Shown here: positions 54,847 to 64,000 of the stretch, piece after piece
Position numbering within the stretch: position 1 is the first letter of the stretch
Layout of the letters: the number at the start of each line of letters is the position of its first letter
Origin: Clavaria fumosa
Taxonomy: Eukaryota > Basidiomycota > Agaricomycetes > Agaricales > Clavariaceae
NCBI GenBank assembly: GCA_951802425.1
Contig: OX637797.1
Location: forward strand, 1,736,001 to 1,800,000
Length of the DNA stretch: 64,000 nucleotides
Reading direction: 5' to 3'
Program-made: the position numbers and the translations under genes
Notes under the pieces: generated by a model
Databases searched by the model: none
Seen by the model: the letters and a program-made list of their open reading frames with translations, nothing else
Told to the model about the DNA's origin: nothing

Positions 54847-57800
54847 ATGCCAAGGTTCAACGTCTTCAACCCATTCAGATCCACCTTTCGCGGCAGCCAG
54901 CAACCCCCGACCCAAGTCGCTGGCCACCACGGCTACGACGTGCCTGGGGGCGACGCAAGATATCAAACAAACAGGAGAAATGTCCTCACGAAGAAACCCG
55001 ACATACATTTGGAGGTATGCGGCATCCTATCCTTATTGTCTCGCCGAAACACAGGCTGATGTTTCCAATAGGGAGAACGAATGGTTGGTGATCCATTTTG
55101 GACTCATTCTCTCTGCTGCACTCAGGTTCTGCATCACGATTTGCCCAGTACGCCCCTCCTGTTGGCCATCCCCCGCGTCCTGCCGAAGAGTGGCCGGACG
55201 AGTATTCGGACGGAGAGACCTATTCGTCAACAACTACTGACAATTACGAAGAATCCATGCACGAACATCGAAGTCCTCATCATGCACGTCACCCGCGGGA
55301 TGCTCCTTACGTCCACGACGCCTCGCATCAGAATGAGGCAGGTACGTATAATGGGAAATCCGCCAGCCATTTTCCTGCACCGCCGCATGCACAAGACTCC
55401 ATCAGGCATGGCGGCCATGGCGGGCCTGCTTATCACGGACACCCCGACATCCAGGACCGCACGGCCTCGCTTGATCCTGGGGCTCACCCTCCCATGGCTC
55501 ACAGGGATCAACGGGATCCACATGCTAGCCGGCTTCGTGAAGTCTTCTCTGACGCCGGGTCCCAGTACTCCCGTTACCCTCGGGAGGCTAGTACTGTGTC
55601 TAGGACATCTCGCCATGGTTCCATGAATCGATCTCAGAGTGAGCATCATGACAGTGCGAGTCACATACCGCACACGCCGCACACGCCGCACACTCCAACG
55701 ACGCGGGCGCCCATGGACGCGCCAAGTTTGGTATCGTCTAGAATAACAAGTACAAGCGGTTCTAATGAGATTGCAGATCGACCAACGAGACAAGATGAGC
55801 CATATCGACCGCTGCCATCCCAGGCAAGTGCTGCTGATTAAATGCATCTAGTCTTTTGTGACGGTCGTTTACGTTGTTCAGCCCTTGCATCACACCCCAT
55901 TACAACGTGATATCCCTCGACCTTTTCCTGTGCCCACTCCGCACCCATCTGCCATTCGCAAAATGCCAGAAGTCTGTTTGTCCCCTTGCTGTCGTTTCCA
56001 CTAACTCTCTAAATGGCCACCATTAAACAGGGTCTAGGACTTAACAGGGAATTTCACGACTTGCCTGCGGATGAGCACGCATCTCCGTCCCTTGATTCTT
56101 GGGGTCCCGGGGAGGTTTGTCTCGACTCGCCCTGGCTCTTATCTGTGTCACTGATATTTTTTGCAGGGTCTCTCGGCTGGCAATCTAGGACCGTCAGAAC
56201 TACATCACCTGGGACACCCTCAAGGACCTGGGCCAAGGCCCCAGGCCACGGAGGTGGGATGGACCTCCTCGCATGTCAATGACCTGCTTGTACTCAATCC
56301 GGGTTGTAGTCCAACAGACCAGCAGGGCCCCATGACACGGAAGAGATCGGATCCCGAGCATTTCCTACCCCAGCAGGTTTTGCTCCTCCGACCCCTGATC
56401 GTCGGGGTCTTGGGGGGGTTTGTCCCGATCCGTTCTACCTTTTATTTGTGTCACTGATTTTTTTTGCAGGGTCCCTCAGCTGGTAATCTGGGACTGTCAG
56501 AACTCCTTCACCCTCAAGGACCGGGGTCAAGGTCCCAAGCTACGGAGGTGGGATGGATTTCCTCGCATGCCAATTACCTGTTTAAACTCAATCCGGGTAG
56601 CAGTTCAACAGACCAGCAGGGTCCCACGACACAGAAGAGATCGGATCCCGAGCATTTCCTACCCCAACAGGTTTTGCTCCTCCGACCCCTGATCGTCGAA
56701 GTTTTAGAGAGGTTTGTCTCGATCTGTTCTACCTTTTATTTGCGTTACCGATGTTTTCTTGCAGGGTCCCTCAGCTGGTGATCTGGGACTGTCAGAACTC
56801 CTTCATTCGGGACACCCTCAAGGACCGGGGCCAAGGCCCCAGGCTACGGAGGTGGGATGGACCTCCTCACATGCCAATTACCTGTTTAAACTCAATTTGA
56901 GTTGCAGTACAACAGGCCTGCAGGGTCCCACGACGCAGAAGAGATCGGATCCCGAGCATTTCCTACCCCAACAGGTTTTGCTCCTCCGACCCCTGATCGT
57001 CGAAGTTTTAGGGAGGTTTGTCCCGATCCGTTCTACCTTTTATGTTTCACCGATGTTTTTGTTGCAGGACCCCTCAGCTGGTCTAGGACCGTCAGAACCC
57101 CATCACCCGGGACGCCCTCACGGGCCTGGGCCAAGGCCCCAGGCTACGGAGGTGGGATGGACCTCCTCACATGTCAATGAACTACTTAAACTCAATCCGG
57201 GTTGCAGTTCAACAGACCAGCCAGGCCCCACGACACGGAAGAGATCAGACATCGGTCATTTCCTATCCCGGCAGGTTTTGCTCCTCCCCCAACCATCCAC
57301 AGTCAACACACTGTGCCTCGAGTTGAGTTTCGTCCGGTTGCTTGACTACGACCTGTTTCTGATATTTCCAAAGGATCACGGCGGAAGGCCAGATGAATGG
57401 CCAGGTGACCATCGACGTCCACACCGTGAATATCGCGAACGCCGCGAGCACCGCGAACATCACGTCCCTCACGAACGCGGTGAACACCGCGAACACCGCG
57501 AGGGCAGGAGAACAAATCGCGATCTACAGGCATTCAAAGAAGCTGACGGATATACCCATTATATCATTCCGGCTGGCGCGAATGTTATCTTCCAAGACCA
57601 AGTAGGAAACGAGATAACGCGGTAGGTCGTTTCTCCTCGGATGGCAGCTATTGTGCCCATTCCTAAAATGCTGACGTATGCGTAGGGTGGGGACGTTTCC
57701 TTACCGAAGAGAAAGCATCGTCCCAAGTTCAGGGCGGCATGTTCCAATGATAGTGCGAGATGAGTATGGTCGAGAGTTGTTCAGGTTTGCGACTTCCTTC

Positions 57801-58316
57801 TATCACGACGTCTTTTCCCGATATCCTCAGGTTGGTTTGCGTCAGGTCTGATGGAAGCGCCCCTAGGCACAGCAAACGTCAGCCGAACGTGATACACATA
57901 GACCCGCGCCAGGCCTATCACAGGTATGCCCTGGTTCCACTCACACGCGCATTCCCCCATCGATGCACCTCACCCATAGGGAACGTGGTCCCGAATGGCA
58001 CAGCCCATCGTACTCACGCTCTACACCTGTGATTCCAGGGTGAGTCTGCTTGGAGAAAACTGCACTGCGACATCCCTTTGACGTTCGTCTGTAGAAGGTA
58101 TGATGCGGGGTACAGCCGCCCAAGCGGTCCGCCTGTGGTAGTTGACCCCAACGGTCACCCGATTCCATGGTAAGTATCTCACCTGAAGAGAAAATGAGGT
58201 CATTCTATAGCATTTTATACATCCACAGGGACAGCCGAGGTCACTCCTCAAGCGGGAGGCACAGGCGTCATTCACCAGACCGCAGCGAAAGAAGCAGACA
58301 TAGGTCGGAACATTGA
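54847..58316 (+). CDS. Disordered protein with four tandem exon-encoded modules, 14 exons
   Basis: Exons 54847-55014, 55072-55087, 55126-55823, 55882-55971, 56031-56114, then four repeated exons 56167-56376, 56470-56670, 56765-56974, 57068-57274, then 57374-57621, 57686-57784, 57831-57923, 58095-58169 and 58229-58316; 828 residues in consistent phase. Not recognised. The N-terminal 300 residues are H/R/S/P-rich. The four modules of 67-70 residues (start G-P-S-A-G-x-L-G, middle PQATEVGWTSSH, end RSDPEHFLPQQ) are nearly identical. A charged REH/RER repeat (HREYRERREHREHH) follows, then a possibly folded part (YIIPAGANVIFQDQVGNEI, RHVPMIVRDEYGREL) and an RS/H-rich tail. Exons 2-3 (a 16-nt microexon and a 38-nt intron) are the weakest part. 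RNA-binding or condensate roles are only guesses. Confidence 0.65.
56167..57274 (+). repeat. Tandem array of four exon-plus-intron modules (about 300 bp each)
   Basis: Units begin at 56167, 56470, 56765 and 57068 (spacing 303, 295, 303). Each has a 201-210 bp phase-0 exon, and the three internal introns (93, 94, 93 bp) are also close copies, starting GTTTTGCTCCTCC and ending in TTTTTGCAG. Unit 2 lacks 9 bp (3 codons) of the HSGHPQGPG part. Similarity in introns as well as exons indicates recent duplication or gene conversion. Confidence 0.92.
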
Positions 58317-58413
58317 TTCATGCGCGACGGTGTTCGGCCGGCGTCCGTGCAGATTCCCTTTTCCCTATGTATCGAGCATAGCTCCTATTTTTGGTGTACG
58401 AATCTCAGGAATT

Positions 58414-59642
58414 CTATGTGGCATCTTTCCTTCCCATCCTGTTCCTACGTCCCCGTCCCCGTCCCCGTCCACGGCCGTGTGTACCCCGGATAGCAGAAAT
58501 ATCCCGTTCTCTCAACGTCAGGATGCCGCCGCTGAACTTGCCTGCACTCAGTTTTAACCCTCGTTCCCGTCTCTTATGTGAATGTTTGGAATCATCATCT
58601 CCTTTGAACAGTTGCTTGATGCTGGGATGGTAATTTCCCAAGTTTTTAGCCTGTACAGAGTCTGCGGTCATTACAACGTGGCTGAGGTTACTGTAGCACC
58701 CTACCTCCTCGAGCCGTGCTTTGTCTCTGCCCTTCTGTTTCTCAACGATTCCCTCTCTTACACGCTTTGCGGCCTTGTTCCTTTCCGCGATCCTGACCAT
58801 TTTCTCGCCTTTACCCAGTCTCGCACCTCCCGAGAGCTCAAGCACGCGACCAGCCAACGCCTTACGGCGTTCCGCAGGTGAAAGATTTAGTTCGGGATTG
58901 AGAGACCCGGAAAGAAGCTTGGTGTGGATTAATGTATGGAGCTCGGCGTCGTTCCGAACGTTATTTCTAGTAGTAGCATAAGGATATAGTGAGGCACAAT
59001 GAGAGGTGAGGATACGATACCGGGTATCGTTTTCATCATCGTCTTCAGTACCTGCCTCCTGTTTCCTACGCTCAACAAATTCGGATTCGTCTCGTATTCT
59101 CGATACCTTCGATGACTAAAGAATGGGAAGTAGATATAGGAGGGGGGTGGTACCACTCGGCTATTTACCATGAAGACCTTCTTCCCTGAATTCAAGGGAC
59201 GCTCGAGCTTGGACCTGTGATCCGTGAAAACCACCACTGGAGCTGCCTCGGTGTGGGTAGAGGCCGCAAATTCATCGTCGTACTCTAGTTATCCAGAGAC
59301 CAATAAAACAATCAGGTCAAACCGGACGTTCATTTAACTGTACGTACCGTCGTCAGATTGAAATACGCCGTCACTGTCATCTTCACGTACGCCATGCCAT
59401 TCTTCCTCGAAATCGTTGGAGGCATATTCATCACCTAAAAATTCACTACCGGAATCGTCCGTTCGGGGAGACTTGGCCGCTCGATCGTCTGAGTCATCGA
59501 TAGCCTTTCGTTTTATTGGCAGAGGGAATTTTGCAAGAAAATTTTGACCATGAGCGTCCAAGAGGCGCAGGAGATGGTCATTCGCTTGATCGTCCATGCA
59601 AGGCACAGCCAACCTTGCCTGGTCAGTGTTGCGTTGGCTCAT
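58414..59642 (-). CDS. Conserved basic nuclear protein, possibly Faf1-like (pre-rRNA processing), 4 exons
   Basis: Exons 59642-59348, 59284-59169, 59115-58705 and 58650-58414 give 352 residues. After an acidic region (SGSEFLGDEYASNDFEEEW) come VVVFTDHRSKLER and KKVFMSSKVSRI, a helix-rich centre (NPELNLSPAERRKALAGRVLEL, LGKGEKMVRIAERNKAAKRV), AKNLGNYHPSIKQLF, and GGILTLRERDISAIRG followed by an RG-repeat tail. Order, size and basic character recall yeast Faf1/C1orf131, a 40S biogenesis factor, but this is from memory and not certain. An alternative start is 59597. The start at 59642 overlaps the ATG of the divergent gene on the other strand. Confidence 0.6.
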
Positions 59643-60430
59643 GGCAAGGAATCGCAAGCGCAAGGCTGGCTCAGACTCTTCGACTTCGTCCAAGCATGAC
59701 TCCTTGGAGCTACCAGAGGATGAACAATGGCGCATCGTCAGGGAAACCGGGATTCTGGACCGTGTACCGTCCGTAGTTCCAAAGGACGAGGGTGACAACG
59801 ACGAGTCCCCTCTGGCAGATGAAATCTTCAATTCTGTCCTACTCATCATCCCATTTTCCTTTTTACTGCTTATGATGGAGATGTGCGTGTGTCTCGTGTG
59901 ATGCTAGAGGCGGACAATTTGATCTATTGCGCGACAGTCTAATCCACCGTCAATATGGACAACGTGTTACCCTCACAGTGTTGTCCAACAGGATGGTGAC
60001 GGGCATTCCAAGTATGTTTTTATATTGCCCTGCGGTTCGGAACGCTGACTGGTCGTAAGTCATGTCGCTTTTCATATTCTACTGCACGTCATCTCCCAAG
60101 GAGTACTTGGCATACATGGCTGACCCTCGATTGCAGCGTCACGGTATAAACATACTCGCCAGATGCAAGCTTGCTTGTTCTTCAGCTCCATCATTGTAGG
60201 GGTTCGACTGCTGTACCTCATCTCTCGGGGATCATGGCTCGTAAATATGAAACAAGCAAGTCGTCCGAACTGTTCATACATTAAAGCCGATGCTGATTCA
60301 GTCCTAGTGTCCTCCATTGGCCACTGCATGGGTTTTTACAGTCGCTCAACTTGATCTCGGTCCCTCAGTCGTCAGCCTTGGGATCGTGGGCGCTTGGGTG
60401 TGGTGGAAAGGCTTGAAGTTTACCCCTTAA
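59641..60430 (+). CDS. Conserved small membrane protein of unknown function, 5 exons
   Basis: Exons 59641-59882, 59938-60011, 60060-60083, 60137-60255 and 60308-60430 give 193 residues. A basic/Ser-rich N-terminus (MARNRKRKAGSDSSTSS) is followed by four hydrophobic stretches: VLLIIPFSFLLLMMEILIHRQYGQ, IPIMSLFIFYS, LFFSSIIVGVRLLYLI and CPPLATAWVFTVAQLDLGPSVVSLGIVGAWVWW. The pattern IHRQYGQ...RYKHTRQMQ...MKQCPPL recalls a fungal ER-type membrane protein family whose function I do not know. Two of the four introns have GC donors (gcacgt at 60084, gcaagt at 60256); both are required for the frame. The start is shared, on the opposite strand, with the neighbouring gene. Confidence 0.7.
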
Positions 60431-60785
60431 CGCTGCCGTTGGTTTCCCTCAATACCATTGCATGTCTGTGTATATTCAACAATGTACCCTGATGAGGGAG
60501 GTCGCTAATACTGAATGACACTCAGCACCAGGTAGAGACAGCCAAAGCCAACCGGAGCTGCGACAAGGCAATTGAACCAACATTTCGATGTATGCTCGAT
60601 GATACGCCTCACGCAGGGTGTGTTCTTCTCCCTGGTGGGCACCTTGTACGAGCTGAGTGGGCGGCGGTATGCGTTTGCCATATGAGCAAACAGGAACGGA
60701 TTCCCTACTTTCGAAGACCTTTATGGATGAAGCGATGAACAGCACACCCAATCGGAGGGTAAAAACCGAGGCAAACAATCCCGAG
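60431..60785. other. Convergent intergenic region
   Basis: Between the 3' ends of the membrane-protein gene and the conserved minus-strand gene. A minus-strand frame (60805-60476) overlaps the end of that gene but is not coding-like. No feature seen. Confidence 0.4.
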
Positions 60786-62191
60786 CTAAATAACCTCCTC
60801 ATCAATATCCAAAATCCCAGCGAGAGTCTCGACTTTGTGCTTTATCGCTAACGTTAGTTTGTGACGAATCTCATATTCTGATGAGTAATCACGTACTCGA
60901 TACGTAGTGAGGCGTCCTTCCAAATTCTCACGGAGGACGCGCAGCTGATAGCGAAGCCGTTTATTCACCTGAAGTTGAATCGCCGCTTTGTGTTCGTCAA
61001 GCGCATCGCAGAATGATTTGTACACTCGATCATCACGGGCGAAAGTGTATGTCTAGAAATGAATGGTCTGATTAATTTGGAAGAGGAAGGGCTCTCACAG
61101 GAATGGGTTCAACCTTGGTCAACAAAGTAAGGGGCGGGCTCGATGATGAGGTAGGAGAGTCATACTTTAATATGATCGGCCACTAATGCCCACGCACCCA
61201 TCATCAACAAATCTGCCGTGGCATTCGCTATGCTGTGCAGAGATAACTTCAGTAATGTATGTAGAGAAGCATGCGCTGCGGGTGAACCAACTAATCCTCA
61301 AGACTTGCTATCATTTCCGCTTTCCCGAGCTGTTTGGTCGCGAAGCTCCTCACAGCAGCATGCGCAACATCCACTGGTCTTCCTTTTGATCTGGCTTTGA
61401 GAGCCAGTGCCACATTGCTCGCTTGTGAACGAACCCACTTGTCACCCTCACTCATTATAAGTGTCTGTAAGAACGACGCAATGAGGTCGCTTTGAGACTT
61501 GATTAATCCATAGTCAATTGCCAACTTGAGGTTAGTGCCTGCACGTTTGAGAGTCAAGACCATCAATTCACAAGTCAAGACAGTGAATGAAAAATAGAAT
61601 TACGTAGGGATTTTAGAAGCGTTCGTGTCTTTGGTTGGTTGATTTGTTCATCCTCTAGGTGGTTCACCCATCGCGAAAACGCGCCGAGAAGAACAATCGA
61701 GACTTCCTTATGTGACTCTCCTATCCGCATGGAGTGAAGGAGAGGGGTTGCATCTCCCGTTTTCCGCAGCAATAAGTGGAAGGCTCGATCCCGAACTTCC
61801 ATAAGGTATCTATACTGCACACGTCGGCACAGATTGGGCTCACAGAGGTAGCGAGAACCCAAAAACATACATTATATCCTTGCGCTCGACAGCGCTGAAC
61901 ACTTCGAAAGGCTGAAGGACGTATGAAGATAGGCAGGAAAATGAGGCAAAGTACACCGGCCTGTGGCTCTTTCCATGGCTTCGCGATTCTTATATTTGCA
62001 GTGGGTATAACAGGAGATTCGGTTGATTGGGTAGAAGAAGACGATGCCATGCTAACTCTTCTCTCACGAACCCAAGACGCGCGTCGCTCGTCGCTTGGAG
62101 ATTGTGGAGGCGAGCGACTCAATTGCCTCTCGAGGGTCGCGTGGGCGCCCAGTTCTGCTTCACGCTGCAATACGCCTTGAGATCTGGTCAT
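60786..62191 (-). CDS. Conserved fungal protein of unknown function, 8 exons
   Basis: Exons 62191-61961, 61911-61871, 61809-61604, 61538-61292, 61232-61166, 61114-61100 (15 nt), 61052-60897 and 60839-60786 give 338 residues. The Ser-rich N-terminus is followed by a mostly helical domain: KEPQPFEVFSAVERKDI, YLMEVRDRAFHLLLRKTGDATPL, VSIVLLGAFSRWVNHLEDE, TNLKLAIDYGLIKSQSDLIAS, LGKAEMIASLEDYIANATADLL, TYTFARDDRVYKSFCDALDEH and a final basic helix. I recall the same domain in other basidiomycetes without assigned function. Intron 1 fits only with a GC donor (CAG then gccggt, 61960). No catalytic motif is visible; a helical-repeat scaffold is plausible. Confidence 0.7.
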
Positions 62192-62568
62192 TATTCTACA
62201 GCGAGAATGACTACAACAGACAGACCGGTGCATGGATAACTGGGTAATAAGATGGGCTCAGAGGTTCGTCGGCGTCGAGGACTCGGGCGAAAGGCTCGAG
62301 AGTCATTGTCCAGCTCGCGGGCCAGAGAGTGGATAATTTGGGTATGGTTGAACATGACTTTGGTTGCTGTGGCTGTCGACTGCGGCGATCGTTGATCGCT
62401 GTTGTTGCGTTGTGCGTGACCGACCGAAATTCCAATTCAAGTTTCAACGCGTCCAGTCCACGTATCGTCGAAGTACCGCGGTTAGCTCAGCTCTCTCGCA
62501 GGACGAGTTCTCGGCTGGCCACAACCCATCCGACAAACTACGCGACTCATCGTTCCCATCAATTTGCG
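62192..62568. other. Divergent intergenic region
   Basis: Between the start codons of the conserved minus-strand gene (62191) and the Dicer-like gene (62569). The plus-strand frame is open upstream to 62329 with another in-frame ATG, so the Dicer-like protein could be 80 residues longer. No element recognised. Confidence 0.4.
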
Positions 62569-64000
62569 ATGTTAAAGATCTGGAAGCAGGCGTGGAAGAA
62601 AGACGTCCCGTCTCCAAGTTCTACATCTGAACGCGACGACGACCGAAGCGGACCGTCGAATGGAACTAGTGGTCTGCCAACATCTGTGGATTCTGCTGCC
62701 GTGTCTCCTCCAAGCACTGATGAGCTTGGCTTGCTTCCTGTCGGGCCGCTGGATGCGTCTGGGACTGAGCGGCCTAGGGCTAGAGAGTCTGCTTCGGAGA
62801 CTGTGAATCACCCCTCAAAAAAATTAAAACTAGACGAAAGTAGCGCCAAACTGTTTATCGGGAAGCATCTGCCTGAGAAGGCGGACGATGAAGAGAAGGA
62901 ATCACGCAAACCCAAGGTGTATGCTGAAATCTTTCAGGAGGAAATACTCAATCATGTCAAGCGGGAAAATAGTTAGTCATGGCCGCTGCTTTGTCTTCTA
63001 GTGTCTAATAGCGTTGAACGTAGCTATTGCAATTGTCTCTTCTCCCAGATGTAAGCTCATTCACATTACATTCAGCAAACCACTGGTTTGATGAGGAATG
63101 CACAGCTGCTACTCAGATTTTCTGTCAATTCTTAAAGTGGGCTGTTGAGCTAGAGGAATGTCGGCCAAATCGCACGATTTCAAAACCACGTCGTACAGCG
63201 CTGGTCGTCGTGGAGTGAGCATCCTGCCCAGACTTCGCATGCGCTACTAACGCAACAACGCAAAGCGATGATGTTTCAGTCGACGACCAGGCAATGGAGT
63301 TGGCGTTTGATTGTACCTTGACAATGGGTCAATATACAGAATCCATGTGCACCGCGAAAGTAAACCCGTGGTTTGATCTTTTGCAGTACAACGTCGTCGT
63401 GGTTCCGGCCAGCGTGAGTCATCTGCGGTCTACCAACTTATCGTGTTACAGTTCCGTCTCTCGAGTGTAGAAATTTCTCGACAGTCTATTGCGCAGCACT
63501 CTCGCAATTTCACAAATCCATGTTTTGGCAATAAACGACGCTCAACTCATCAAGGATCAAGACTCACATCCGATGGTGAGGGTTATGAATGAGTTTTACC
63601 GCGTCACAGATTCGCTCTCCCGCCCACGCATCCTCGCTATTGCTACACCGGCTTCGGACCGTCATTTTCCTTTTGATTCGGGAATGTTGATGCTGGAGAA
63701 TACGCTTGATGCCAAAGTATTCGGTGTCTCCAATGACAAGCGCACGGAGATCCTTGCTTTGCCAGATCGCCCAAGCGAAACAGTTGTTCTATATAACCCT
63801 CCTTCTCGGACCGCGGATACTCGGCTTTTCAAGGAGCTGCTCCGCTTAGATCCTGGAGAAGCCACATTTCCTCGTCACTTCAGAGCAGCACGGCATGTAT
63901 TGATGGAACTTGGCTCTTGCGCTGCTGACTTGGTTTGGCATCGTGCACTGAAAGAAATTGATGAAAGCGTCGCCCCTGTCTACGAAGAGGACGACGACGG
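62569..64000 (+). CDS. Dicer-like protein, N-terminal part with degenerate helicase domain (runs off the window)
   Basis: Exons read: 62569-62971, 63051 to about 63218, about 63269 to 63414, and 63473 to beyond 64000. After a disordered leader comes KPKVYAEIFQEEILNHVKREN, like the helicase entry of fungal Dicers (R-x-Y-Q-x-E). The expected P-loop is missing: NVSSFTLHSANHWF follows where a GTGSGKT-type loop should be. Later segments keep the fold: WFDLLQYNVVVVPAS, then LAISQIHVLAINDAQLIKDQ in place of the DECH box, SRPRILAIATPAS in place of LTASP, and LPDRPSETVVLYNPP, which resembles the Dicer linker. The RNase III part would lie to the right. Probably a Dicer that does not hydrolyse ATP; the family assignment rests on partial sequence. 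Confidence 0.6.

Noticed and set aside
55081..55626. 181-codon alternative frame over exon 3 of the module gene
   Set aside because: Lacks the splice continuity of the chosen frame, which runs in phase from the N-terminal exons into the four modules.

Overview
The window reads as nuclear DNA of a filamentous basidiomycete, most likely an Agaricomycete (wood-decay type). Nearly every gene is cut by many short introns (mostly 45-75 nt). Several families are ones expanded in agarics and polypores: BTB/POZ proteins, F-box proteins with a long cysteine-bearing C-terminus, Ure2p-like glutathione transferases and cAMP-receptor-like GPCRs. Genes lie close together on both strands with no operon logic, and I saw no tRNA, rRNA, CRISPR or intact transposon. 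All exon models were built by hand from reading frame, splice sites and remembered family motifs. They are self-consistent in phase but have not been tested against transcripts.

Layout. 0.4-18.5 kb is mostly housekeeping: mob1 (mitotic exit/Hippo adaptor), a BTB protein, DBP8 (rRNA helicase), SUA5 (t6A tRNA modification), FMC1 (ATP synthase assembly), an RRM protein, an eIF4A-like protein whose helicase motifs are destroyed, ELP2 (Elongator), and a frameshifted mitochondrial-type ACP synthase sharing a tiny divergent promoter with ELP2. 18.9-48.5 kb is more accessory: three copies of an unknown multi-pass membrane protein plus a relic, an F-box protein, PET191/COA5, a tandem pair of GSTs, and three GPCR-like genes plus a relic. 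Interspersed are an unknown disordered protein, a His-rich small protein, GPN3, PYM and FMP32. A block [FMP32 + GPCR] appears to have been duplicated, leaving a second GPCR and a wrecked FMP32 piece. 48.7-64 kb returns to conserved genes: mitochondrial acetyl-CoA acetyltransferase, ATG10, ribosomal protein eS1, adenine phosphoribosyltransferase, a double p27-type zinc protein, a gene containing four tandem copies of an exon-intron module, a possible Faf1-like nucleolar protein, two conserved proteins of unknown role, and the 5' part of a Dicer-like gene running off the right end.

The main points for a second look: (1) a tandem array of four exon+intron modules inside one gene; (2) two proteins that keep the fold but not the catalytic residues of ATP-driven helicases (eIF4A-like and Dicer-like); (3) an unusual number of GC-AG introns, about 13 of about 150 modelled, including a homologous intron that is GT in one GPCR paralog and GC in the two others; (4) the segmental duplications and their decay products.
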